From NCBI GenBank assembly GCA_001438335.1, contig LIBV01000046.1, forward strand, positions 1 to 7,500: DNA of 7,500 bases, in the 5' to 3' direction. Below, one piece after another: positions 1 to 5,474 of this stretch. The DNA comes from Pelagibacteraceae bacterium BACL5 MAG-120820-bin39 (GTDB lineage: Bacteria > Pseudomonadota > Alphaproteobacteria > Pelagibacterales > Pelagibacteraceae). Both the position numbers and the translations under genes were made by a program. Numbering within the stretch: position 1 is the stretch's first letter; each line of letters starts with the position of its first letter. The notes beneath the pieces were generated by a model. It was given only the letters and a program-made list of their open reading frames with translations, made no database searches and was not told the DNA's origin.

Positions 1-84
1 ATCCTCATTCCAAAACTCTGAATTTTTATTTAAAGAACAATTAGTTAGAAACAAAAAAGAAATCAGAAATAATAATCTACTCAT
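1..84 (-). CDS. Lipoprotein of unknown function, N-terminal part only
   Basis: This reading frame is cut by the left edge; only its first 28 codons are present. It begins with an ATG that overlaps the argC stop codon as ATGA, so translation is probably coupled to argC. The peptide has a short n-region with one Arg, a hydrophobic core (LLFLISFLFL) and a lipobox-like LTNC with Cys16, which is the expected layout for a signal peptidase II substrate. The residue before the Cys is Asn, not the usual Gly or Ala. The mature part seen (SLNKNSEFWNED) is polar. I do not recognise the family from so short a piece. The lipoprotein call is an inference from the signal sequence and the coupled start. Confidence 0.7.
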   Translation of the reverse strand, partial: MSRLLFLISFLFLTNCSLNKNSEFWNED

Positions 85-1103
85 TTTAAACCCTCAATAA
101 TTGGAAAACCAAATTTTAAATTAACATTTTGAATAGCTTGACCCGATCCCCCTTTAATCAAATTATCTATTGCAGACAGAATTATTAGTTTATCTTTAAA
201 TTTACTTTTACAAACAGAAATAAAGCAATTATTAGAATTGATAACATCATTAGTACTCACTAGAGTGTTTGATTTAAGAATTTTTACAAATTTACTGTTT
301 TTATATTTTTTTTCTAAATAATTTTGAATTTTAGATTGAGACGAACCTTTAGCTAAATCTATATAAATTGTACTTAATATTCCTCTAAACATAGGCGTTA
401 AATGTGGAGTAAATGTAAACTCAATTTTAGACTTTGAATAATTAGCTAACATTTGTTGTATTTCAGAATTATGTCTATGAAACCCAACACCATATGCACT
501 TAAAGACTCATATAAATTTTTATCTTTATATTTTTTATGAACACCCCTTCCCGCTCCAGAATAACCTGATTTAGAATCTATTATTATATTATTAGTTTTA
601 ATTAGTTTATTTTTAATTAATGGAATTAAAGGCAAAAGAATTGAAGTTGGGTAACATCCTGGACATGAAATTATACTAAAATCCTTAACTTTATCTGAAG
701 TAATTTCGGGTAAAGCATAAATACTTTTTTTAATATTAGATATAGCTCTATGTTTTTGTTTGTACCATTTTTTATAATCATTTCCTGTTTGAAGTCTAAA
801 ATCTGCAGCAAGATCTATTAAGGTATTATTTGGTAGCAAATGATTGGAAATATCTTGAGCCTCACCATTTGGCAATGCTGTAAAAACTAAATCAACATTG
901 TTTAGAAATTTTTTATTATATTTAACAATCTTAGGGAGTTTTTTTGATGATAAAGATTTATCATAAAAAGAAATGTTTTTTCCAACAGATGAATTTCCAC
1001 ACAAATACTTAATATTAATATATTTATGAGTTACTAATAATTTTATTAATTGGACACCAATATATCCAGTGGACCCAGCAATTAAAGCATCAAGCTTACG
1101 CAT
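81..1103 (-). CDS. argC: N-acetyl-gamma-glutamyl-phosphate reductase
   Basis: ArgC performs the third step of arginine synthesis, the NADPH-dependent reduction of N-acetylglutamyl phosphate to the semialdehyde, in the cytoplasm. The 340-residue protein has the usual length of the longer ArgC type. Visible features are the nucleotide-binding loop GSTGYIG (10-16), the catalytic cysteine in SCPGCYPTS (Cys150), GYSGAGRG (180-187), the active-site histidine region GFHRHNSEI (207-215, probably His211) and the family C-terminal signature DNLIKGGSGQAIQN (313-326). It lies 33 bases after rpsI, an order common in alphaproteobacteria. That gap contains a TATAAT (minus strand, 1114-1109) just before the ATG, so a weak internal, nearly leaderless promoter is possible, but no good -35 is seen. 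No Shine-Dalgarno is evident. Lys, Asn and Ile content is high, as expected from the base composition. Confidence 0.96.
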   Translation of the reverse strand: MRKLDALIAGSTGYIGVQLIKLLVTHKYINIKYLCGNSSVGKNISFYDKSLSSKKLPKIVKYNKKFLNNVDLVFTALPNGEAQDISNHLLPNNTLIDLAADFRLQTGNDYKKWYKQKHRAISNIKKSIYALPEITSDKVKDFSIISCPGCYPTSILLPLIPLIKNKLIKTNNIIIDSKSGYSGAGRGVHKKYKDKNLYESLSAYGVGFHRHNSEIQQMLANYSKSKIEFTFTPHLTPMFRGILSTIYIDLAKGSSQSKIQNYLEKKYKNSKFVKILKSNTLVSTNDVINSNNCFISVCKSKFKDKLIILSAIDNLIKGGSGQAIQNVNLKFGFPIIEGLK

Positions 1104-1136
1104 TTTATATTATAGCAGTAAAATATTAAAAAAGAA

Positions 1137-1574
1137 TTATCTTTTAGAGAATTGGAAGCTTCTTCTAGCTTTTTTTCTTCCAGGTTTTTTTCTTTCAACC
1201 GCTCTAGAATCTCTAGTGGTAAGTTTTTCCGTTCTAAGCGTAGATTTAAAACTCTCATCAAACATAACTAAAGCTTTAGATATACCATGAACCATTGCTC
1301 CTGCTTGACCTGTTGCACCACCACCTCTTACGCTACATCTTACATCATATTCGGTTGCTTGATTAATTATTTCAAAAGGTCTAGTAATTTGCATTTTGTG
1401 GGCATCACTAGCAAAATATTCGTTAAAAAGTTTACCATTAACATAAATTTTTCCAGTTCCTTTTTTTAACCAAATTTTAGCAATAGAAGTTTTTCTTCTT
1501 CCTGTTGCATATTTACTGTCTTTAAAATCTAATTTTAATTTTGGAGTTTTTGAAGTTTGTTGAGTATTTTCCAT
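1137..1574 (-). CDS. rpsI: 30S ribosomal protein S9
   Basis: S9 is a small-subunit protein whose C-terminal tail reaches the P-site tRNA. The 145-residue product carries the S9 core: ATGRRKTSIAK (23-33), RGGGATGQAGA (83-93), HGISKAL (96-102) and the basic end RDSRAVERKKPGRKKARR (121-138), closing with the invariant-type SFQFSKR. The first 20 or so residues are a polar extension relative to the E. coli protein (about 130 residues), a common alphaproteobacterial trait. The ATG follows the rplM stop after a single base (TAACATG), so the two are co-translated, which matches the conserved L13-S9 pairing. Only a weak purine stretch precedes the start. Confidence 0.98.
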   Translation of the reverse strand: MENTQQTSKTPKLKLDFKDSKYATGRRKTSIAKIWLKKGTGKIYVNGKLFNEYFASDAHKMQITRPFEIINQATEYDVRCSVRGGGATGQAGAMVHGISKALVMFDESFKSTLRTEKLTTRDSRAVERKKPGRKKARRSFQFSKR

Positions 1575-1575
1575 G

Positions 1576-2034
1576 TTAATTTCTGATTATGTTTTTATTA
1601 TTTAATTTATCTAATTCTATAACTGTAGGATTTTGAGCAGCATGTGGGTGATCACTACCAGAATAAATTTTTAGTTTAGTTAATTGTTTTCTTCCTAAAA
1701 CACCACCAGGTAACATTCTTTTTACAGCTAGTTTTAAAGTTTCACCAGGCTTCTTTTCATGAAGTTTTTCAGGTGTTGTTTCTTTAATTCCGCCAGGATA
1801 GCCTGTATGTCTGTAATATTTTTTATTTTGAAATTTTTTTCCAGTAAATTTTGCTTGTTCAATATTTTTAACAACAACAAAATCTCCATGATCCATATGA
1901 GGAGTATAAGTAGTTTTATTTTTGCCTCTGATAATCTTTGAAATAATTGTGGCAAGTCTACCAACCACTGCATTTTTAGCGTCAATTTCAAACCAAGAGG
2001 ATGTAACCTCGTCTTTTTTAACGAATTTAGTCAT
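1576..2034 (-). CDS. rplM: 50S ribosomal protein L13
   Basis: L13 is an early-assembling large-subunit protein. I place the start at the ATG giving MTKFVKKDEV (152 residues, close to the E. coli length). The frame stays open for 22 more codons upstream, but that extension matches nothing in L13 and would run through the promoter candidate. Family motifs are WFEIDAKNAVVGRLAT (14-29), YRHTGYPGG (74-82), RMLPGGVLGRKQ (106-117) and LKIYSGSDHPHAAQNP (121-136). It is first in the rplM-rpsI-argC operon and diverges from metY. No Shine-Dalgarno lies before the ATG, and the leader is predicted to be very short. Confidence 0.97.
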   Translation of the reverse strand: MTKFVKKDEVTSSWFEIDAKNAVVGRLATIISKIIRGKNKTTYTPHMDHGDFVVVKNIEQAKFTGKKFQNKKYYRHTGYPGGIKETTPEKLHEKKPGETLKLAVKRMLPGGVLGRKQLTKLKIYSGSDHPHAAQNPTVIELDKLNNKNIIRN

Positions 2035-2044
2035 TGTGCGTGGA

Positions 2045-2072
2045 TTAATACTATTAATAATTATAATGTCAA
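2045..2072 (-). promoter_or_regulatory. Candidate sigma-70 promoter of the rplM-rpsI-argC operon
   Basis: On the minus strand a perfect TTGACA (2072-2067) is followed after 16 bases by TATTAA (2050-2045), a fair -10. Transcription would begin close to 2038, only a few bases before the rplM ATG at 2034. A TATAAT at 2065-2060 offers an alternative -10 with a poor -35; it would give a leader of about 20 bases. In such A+T-rich DNA -10 matches are common, so the TTGACA is the main evidence. Confidence 0.45.
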
Positions 2073-2079
2073 ATCTATA

Positions 2080-2108
2080 TTTCCCTTGAAAAATAAACAC
2101 ATTATGTT
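2080..2108 (+). promoter_or_regulatory. Weak promoter candidate for the riboswitch-metY transcript
   Basis: TATGTT (2103-2108) could be a -10 element, with TTTCCC (2080-2085) as a poor -35 at a 17-base spacing. It would start transcripts near 2115, immediately before the SAM-II aptamer. A TATATT at 2076-2081 is an alternative -10 that would start transcripts near 2088 and include the 2101-2109 arm of the inverted repeat. Neither candidate is strong. A promoter must lie somewhere upstream of about 2117 if the first aptamer is transcribed. Confidence 0.25.
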
Positions 2109-2178
2109 AAAAAACTCTTGCCGATTTGTTCCTATTGCGGGCTTATAACAGCTAAAATGGAAAATTTCATAACATAAT
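2101..2178. repeat. Inverted repeat flanking the SAM-II aptamer
   Basis: ATTATGTTA (2101-2109) is perfectly complementary to TAACATAAT (2170-2178), giving a possible 9-bp, almost all-A/T stem that encloses the whole SAM-II-like element. The complementarity is seen directly. If transcription starts upstream of 2101 it could form an outer closing stem. If TATGTT at 2103-2108 is the -10, the left arm is not transcribed and the repeat has no role in the RNA. A DNA operator is also possible but nothing specific supports it. Confidence 0.35.
2117..2160 (+). promoter_or_regulatory. SAM-II-type SAM riboswitch aptamer
   Basis: The element follows the SAM-II layout as I remember the family consensus. 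The P1 5' arm GCC (2120-2122) is followed at once by GATTT (2123-2127), a seven-base stretch ending CCTA, then TTGC (2135-2138), one unpaired base and the P1 3' arm GGC (2140-2142). The downstream strand GCTAAAATGG (2151-2160) matches the family GCUAAAAAGG at nine of ten positions. The H-type pseudoknot would pair GC (2137-2138) with GC (2151-2152) and CC (2131-2132) with GG (2159-2160), with the U/A-rich part forming the SAM pocket. P1 is only 3 bp, shorter than usual. SAM-II elements are typical of alphaproteobacterial methionine genes. No good terminator follows, so the mode of control is unclear. Confidence 0.78.
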
Positions 2179-2180
2179 CG

Positions 2181-2237
2181 GTAGGCATTTGAACTGTATT
2201 GTGCGCCTTACATAAAGTTAAAGCACTAAAAAAGGAG
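2181..2237 (+). promoter_or_regulatory. SAM-V riboswitch (metY RNA motif) running into the metY ribosome binding site
   Basis: The sequence closely matches the SAM-V aptamer first described in Pelagibacter and marine metagenomes, recalled without a search. P1 pairs AGGC (2183-2186) with GCCT (2205-2208), extendable by GT (2181-2182) with AC (2210-2211) across a bulged T. The pseudoknot pairs GTGC (2201-2204) with GCAC (2223-2226), followed by an A-rich strand (CTAAAAAAGG) that reaches AAGGAG at 2232-2237. By analogy with SAM-II, CT (2194-2195) could pair with part of AAGG, so SAM binding would hide the Shine-Dalgarno and shut off metY translation. This agrees with published behaviour of the class; the exact pairs in this copy are my inference. 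Confidence 0.9.
2232..2237 (+). promoter_or_regulatory. Shine-Dalgarno of metY
   Basis: AAGGAG lies 6 bases before the ATG at 2244 and fixes the metY start there. It is the only strong Shine-Dalgarno in the window and forms the 3' end of the SAM-V element, so it is probably the regulated site. Confidence 0.9.
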
Positions 2238-2243
2238 CAGAAC

Positions 2244-3572
2244 ATGAGTACAAAAAGAAATCACCCAGAGACAATAGCTCTTCATGGTGGAGATTATAGA
2301 TCAGACCCAGCAACTAATGCAGTGGCAGTTCCAATATATAGAACTACTTCGTATCTATTTAAGGACACTGATCAGGCAGCGAATCTATTTGCACTAAAAG
2401 AGTTTGGAAACATTTATACAAGAATAATGAATCCAACTAATGATGTGCTAGAGAAAAGAGTAGCAGCCTTAGAAGGTGGATTAGCCTGTTTAACTGTAGC
2501 TTCGGGACAAACAGCATCAACTTTTGCAATTCTTAACGTTGCACAATCAGGAGATAATATTGTGAGTTCAACCGATCTGTATGGTGGAACGGTAGCTTTA
2601 TTTACCCACACTTTAAAAAAACTTGGTATTGAAGTTAGGTATGCAGATCCTGCAGATCCAAAAAATTTTGAAAAAGCAATTGATGATAAAACAAGAGCTT
2701 TTTATGCAGAAACACTTCCAAATCCATATCTAAGGGTTTTTCCAATTCAAGAAGTTGCAGATATTGGAAAAAAATACAATATCCCTCTAATAGTAGATAA
2801 TACTGCAGCTCCAGTTATATGTAAACCAATTGAACATGGTGCAGCAGTTGTGGTTCATTCTTTGACAAAATACATAGCAGGTCATGGAACTGTAGTTGGT
2901 GGAAGTATTGTTGATGGGGGTAATTTTGATTGGACAGCTGATCCAAAAAGACAACCTTTGTTTAATGAGCCAGATGCTAGTTATGGAGGTGCTGTATGGG
3001 GTAAAGTAGTTCCTGAACTAACTGGTGCAAATGTTGCGTTTGCAGTTCGAGCTAGAGTTACCTTGTTAAGAGATATAGGTGCAGCTTTATCACCAGATAA
3101 TGCTTTTGGCGTAATTCAAGGATTAGAAACTGTGGCTTTAAGAATGAAACAACATTGTTCCAATGCAGAAAAAGTTGTTGAGTTCTTAAAAAACCATGAT
3201 GAAGTAACAAAAGTTATTTATCCTACAGAGCATGATAAAAATATTGCAGATAGAGCAGAAAAATACCTTAAAGGTGGCAAAGGTGGACTTGTAGGTATTG
3301 AGTTAAAAGGAGGCTTGGATGCTGGTAAGAAGTTCATAGACTCTTTAAAACTTTTATATCATGTAGCGAATATTGGAGATGCTAGAAGTTTAGCAATTCA
3401 TCCAGCATCAACAACACATAGTCAGTTAACACCCGAAGAACAACTTAAAGCAGGAGTCACGCCAGGCTATGTTAGACTTGCAATTGGTATTGAGCATGTT
3501 GATGATATTATTGAAGACATTGAGCAAGCTCTTAATAAATCTTCGAAAGGTACCTTGAAAGCCGTTAGCTAA
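2244..3572 (+). CDS. metY: O-acetylhomoserine aminocarboxypropyltransferase (O-acetylhomoserine sulfhydrylase)
   Basis: This PLP enzyme of the Cys/Met metabolism family (fold type I) replaces the acetyl group of O-acetylhomoserine with sulfide to give homocysteine, or with methanethiol to give methionine. The 442-residue length is typical. Visible residues are YTR (58-60, phosphate contact from the partner subunit), ASGQTA (86-91), DLYGGT (111-116), Asp185 in IVDNT (pyridine nitrogen), the PLP lysine Lys209 in SLTKYIAGHG, and the C-terminal NIGDARSLAIHPASTTHSQL (376-395), characteristic of MetY-type members. I start at the ATG after AAGGAG; the frame is open upstream to a TTG at 2199, but that lies inside the SAM-V aptamer. 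The codons look less extremely A+T-rich than those of neighbouring genes, suggesting high expression. SAR11 bacteria depend on reduced sulfur, so SAM-gated MetY makes sense. Substrate choice cannot be read from the sequence. Confidence 0.95.
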   Translation: MSTKRNHPETIALHGGDYRSDPATNAVAVPIYRTTSYLFKDTDQAANLFALKEFGNIYTRIMNPTNDVLEKRVAALEGGLACLTVASGQTASTFAILNVAQSGDNIVSSTDLYGGTVALFTHTLKKLGIEVRYADPADPKNFEKAIDDKTRAFYAETLPNPYLRVFPIQEVADIGKKYNIPLIVDNTAAPVICKPIEHGAAVVVHSLTKYIAGHGTVVGGSIVDGGNFDWTADPKRQPLFNEPDASYGGAVWGKVVPELTGANVAFAVRARVTLLRDIGAALSPDNAFGVIQGLETVALRMKQHCSNAEKVVEFLKNHDEVTKVIYPTEHDKNIADRAEKYLKGGKGGLVGIELKGGLDAGKKFIDSLKLLYHVANIGDARSLAIHPASTTHSQLTPEEQLKAGVTPGYVRLAIGIEHVDDIIEDIEQALNKSSKGTLKAVS

Positions 3573-4578
3573 TCATATTTTTATATTTAATATATAAAAA
3601 ACTAGTTAACACGAAAACAGATCCTAACTGGTGTAAGGAAGCATAAGTAATCTTTACGCCAGTTATCAAAGTTAAAACTCCTAAAACAATTTGAATAAAA
3701 ATCGCAAAGTTAAGTATTGTTATAGCTTTAAAATCTGTTTTGGCTTTAAAAGAATTGTAGTTTAAAATAATTAAAAAAATAAATAACAAATAAGCTGTCA
3801 ATCGATGATAAAATTGAATGACTGATGGATCATCCAAAGAACTATAAAAAAATAAGTCACTATAATTAATATCATTAGGTATAAAACTGCCATTCATATC
3901 AGGCCAAGAATTATAGATTAAACCACCATCTAACCCTGCAAGAAATGCGCCTAAAATAATTTGTAAAATAATTAAAATTAAAAAAATATTTAAAAAATAA
4001 TTGTTAAATTTAATTTTAAAACTTGAAATTTTAAATGTCTCTAAGATAAACCAAAAATTAATTGATAAAATTATTAGTGCTATACTGAGATGTAGTGCTA
4101 ATCTATAGTGGCTTACATCAGTATTATTAACTAAACCACTTGTAACCATATACCAGCCCACTGTTCCTTGAACACAGATTAACAGGAAAATAGATAAATA
4201 TTTATAATCAGAAATTAACTTTTTTTTATATTTTAAAGAAATAATGATCAATGGAATTAAAGCAAATAATCCAATTAATCTTGCTATTAATCGGTGAATA
4301 TATTCCCAATAAAAAATTACTTTAAATTCCTCTAAAGTCATGTTGTAATTAATTGATTTGAACTCAGGTATTTCTTTGTATTCATTAAAATAAAAATTCC
4401 ATTTTTCAGACGTAAGTGGAGGTAAAATACCTTTAAATAATTCCCATTCAGTAATTGAGAGACCAGAGTCAGTTAATCTAGTCAGCCCACCAACTGCAAT
4501 AATTAATACAATTAGAGTAAACATTAATATCAACCATCTTCGAATATGTTTTTGATATGGATCCATGTTTACAAACAT
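3565..4578 (-). CDS. ctaA: Heme A synthase (COX15/CtaA family)
   Basis: This integral membrane enzyme oxidises the C8 methyl of heme O to a formyl group, giving heme A for aa3-type cytochrome c oxidase. About eight hydrophobic segments are visible in the 337 residues. Four conserved heme-ligand histidines are placed as expected: His95 (WEYIHRLIAR), His163 (ALHLS), His258 (FYHRLTAY) and His316 (LHQLGS). Other signatures are GGLTRLTDSGLSITEW (30-45), VQGTVGWYMVTSGL (136-149) and GLDGGLIYNSWPDMNG (215-230). It lacks the extracellular Cys pair of Bacillus-type CtaA, as in the mitochondrial and alphaproteobacterial type. The start is uncertain: ATG at 4578 (used here) or at 4566 (MDPYQKH); neither has a Shine-Dalgarno. 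Its 3' end overlaps the convergent metY by 8 bases. A metY/COX15/rplM/rpsI/argC neighbourhood is familiar from other alphaproteobacteria. Confidence 0.96.
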   Translation of the reverse strand: MFVNMDPYQKHIRRWLILMFTLIVLIIAVGGLTRLTDSGLSITEWELFKGILPPLTSEKWNFYFNEYKEIPEFKSINYNMTLEEFKVIFYWEYIHRLIARLIGLFALIPLIIISLKYKKKLISDYKYLSIFLLICVQGTVGWYMVTSGLVNNTDVSHYRLALHLSIALIILSINFWFILETFKISSFKIKFNNYFLNIFLILIILQIILGAFLAGLDGGLIYNSWPDMNGSFIPNDINYSDLFFYSSLDDPSVIQFYHRLTAYLLFIFLIILNYNSFKAKTDFKAITILNFAIFIQIVLGVLTLITGVKITYASLHQLGSVFVLTSFLYIKYKNMIS

Positions 4579-4620
4579 AACTAATACATATAATAATTAA
4601 TATATTAACCAATTGATTAA

Positions 4621-4911
4621 ATGTCGCCAAATAACAAAAAAAAATTAAATCTTATTAGAGTTAAATTAGATAAATTAGACAATTCATTGTTAGCTCTAAT
4701 AAAAAAAAGAACCTTATTAGTTAATGAGGTGGTTAAATTGAAAGAATATAAAAAAGAAATAATTGATAAAGAGCGAATAAATTCAATACTTAAGAAAATT
4801 AAAGGTAAATCAAAAAAACTAAATATTGACCACAGAATTACTAATCGTATTTGGAAAAATATGATTTGGTCTTATATTAACTACGAAAAAAGAAATTTTA
4901 AAAAAAAATAA
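4621..4911 (+). CDS. Chorismate mutase, AroQ type, monofunctional
   Basis: This small all-helical enzyme would convert chorismate to prephenate for phenylalanine and tyrosine synthesis. The 96 residues fit a single AroQ domain: IRVKLDKLDNSLLALIKKR (12-30), NEVVKLKE (35-42), IIDKER (47-52) and the last helix RIWKNMIWSYINYE (76-89). Residues equivalent to the E. coli P-protein active site are Arg13, Arg30, Lys39 (placement less certain), Asp49, Arg52 and probably Glu89 in the Gln88 position. The usual Glu after the last Arg is Ile53 here, so catalytic strength should be checked. The C-terminus is a lysine tail. The gene diverges from ctaA across 42 A/T-rich bases that contain a TATAAT (4589-4594). 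It ends on the base before the convergent rpmG stop codon. No Shine-Dalgarno is seen. The family call is by motif pattern, not by search. Confidence 0.85.
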   Translation: MSPNNKKKLNLIRVKLDKLDNSLLALIKKRTLLVNEVVKLKEYKKEIIDKERINSILKKIKGKSKKLNIDHRITNRIWKNMIWSYINYEKRNFKKK

Positions 4912-5103
4912 TTATTTACTGTGAGGTGGAAGTTTTTTTTCAACAAAGACTTCATGTTTACGAGTTGCTGGATTATATTTTTTAGCAGATAACTTAACCT
5001 TAGCTTTTTCACCACCCGCAGGTTTTTTAACATAATAAAAAAATGGGCTATCAGGTTTACTTTCAGGAACTAATCTTACTTTTACATGAGTTTTTTTTGC
5101 CAT
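4912..5103 (-). CDS. rpmG: 50S ribosomal protein L33
   Basis: The 63-residue product has the L33 pattern: MAKKTHVKVRLV, FFYYVKKPAG (21-30), KVKLSAKKYNPATRKHEVF (35-53), and a basic end. It has no cysteines, so it is the zinc-free form. It is about eight residues longer than typical 55-residue proteobacterial L33, because of a PESKPDSP segment (13-20) before FFYY and a longer tail (LPPHSK). Its ATG overlaps the merR-like stop as TAATG, so translation is probably coupled. It is the last gene of the minus-strand block. No spacer remains between its stop and that of the convergent chorismate mutase gene. Confidence 0.95.
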   Translation of the reverse strand: MAKKTHVKVRLVPESKPDSPFFYYVKKPAGGEKAKVKLSAKKYNPATRKHEVFVEKKLPPHSK

Positions 5104-5474
5104 TATTTTAATTCTTTTAAGTTTTTTATAATTTTTGAAATTTTAATAAGTTTATTTTTCAAATTATCAGCTCTTATAGAATTATTTGCAATTTCGTCAA
5201 GTTCTAAAGGTTCGCCATTATTTAAGAGTTTTTTAACACCATTTATGGTCATTCCCTGATCTTTTAGAAGAAATTTAATTTTTTTAAGTAAATCTATATT
5301 TTTTTGATCATAATATCTCCTGTTACCATTAAGTACTTTGGGTTTTAGTTGTTTAAATTCTTTCTCCCAAAATCTAATAGTGTGAGTAGACAAAGTGCCT
5401 GTTTTAGAGTTGGTTAGATTTAAAATCTTAGCAACCTCACCTATTGTTTTATAAGCAGTGTCAGATTTATCCAT
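5103..5474 (-). CDS. MerR-family transcriptional regulator
   Basis: The 123-residue protein starts with a MerR winged-helix DNA-binding domain: YKTIGEVAKILNL (8-20), HTIRFWEKEFKQLKP (31-45), NRRYYDQKNIDLLKKI (51-66) and DQGMTINGVKKLL (72-84). A charged, probably coiled-coil dimerisation helix follows (about 100-123). No cysteines or effector domain are present, so it is not a metal-sensing MerR. It fits the small regulator that usually follows ihfA in alphaproteobacteria, whose target is unknown to me. A few extra residues (NSKTGTLST, 22-30) sit between the HTH and IRFWE. Stop/start overlaps (TAATG) on both sides, with ihfA upstream and rpmG downstream, indicate a translationally coupled operon. 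Confidence 0.88.
   Translation of the reverse strand: MDKSDTAYKTIGEVAKILNLTNSKTGTLSTHTIRFWEKEFKQLKPKVLNGNRRYYDQKNIDLLKKIKFLLKDQGMTINGVKKLLNNGEPLELDEIANNSIRADNLKNKLIKISKIIKNLKELK

Noticed and set aside
1734..1991. Open frame on the minus strand inside rplM, and similar frames opposite rpsI, metY, ihfA and plsX
   Set aside because: They are shadows of well-recognised genes, with Leu/Ile/Phe-rich translations and no family features.
2035..2100. Extended L13 N-terminus (22 extra residues)
   Set aside because: The extension is not L13-like and runs through the TTGACA promoter candidate; the start at 2034 gives the normal L13 length.
2104..2148. A 14-codon leader ORF (ATG at 2104) across the first aptamer
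   Set aside because: It has no Shine-Dalgarno, no methionine-rich or otherwise telling peptide, and the bases fit the SAM-II consensus instead; the ATG may not even be transcribed.
2157..2177. A six-codon ORF (M-E-N-F-I-T) between the two aptamers
   Set aside because: Very short, without a ribosome binding site, and its start lies in the SAM-II pseudoknot strand; chance is the simplest explanation.
2199..2243. In-frame upstream extension of metY from a TTG at 2199
   Set aside because: These 15 codons lie inside the SAM-V aptamer, match nothing in the MetY family, and the ATG at 2244 has an ideal AAGGAG at the right distance.
3578..3600. Hairpin TTTTTATAT / ATATAAAAA just after the metY stop, as a terminator
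   Set aside because: The stem is all A/T with a five-base loop and is followed by ACTAG, not a T-run; such palindromes are expected by chance in this composition, and it lies within ctaA coding sequence.
4579..4620. Paired divergent promoters between ctaA and the chorismate mutase gene
   Set aside because: Several -10-like strings exist (TATAAT 4589-4594), but none has a recognisable -35 and the stretch is nearly pure A/T, so no specific call is supportable.
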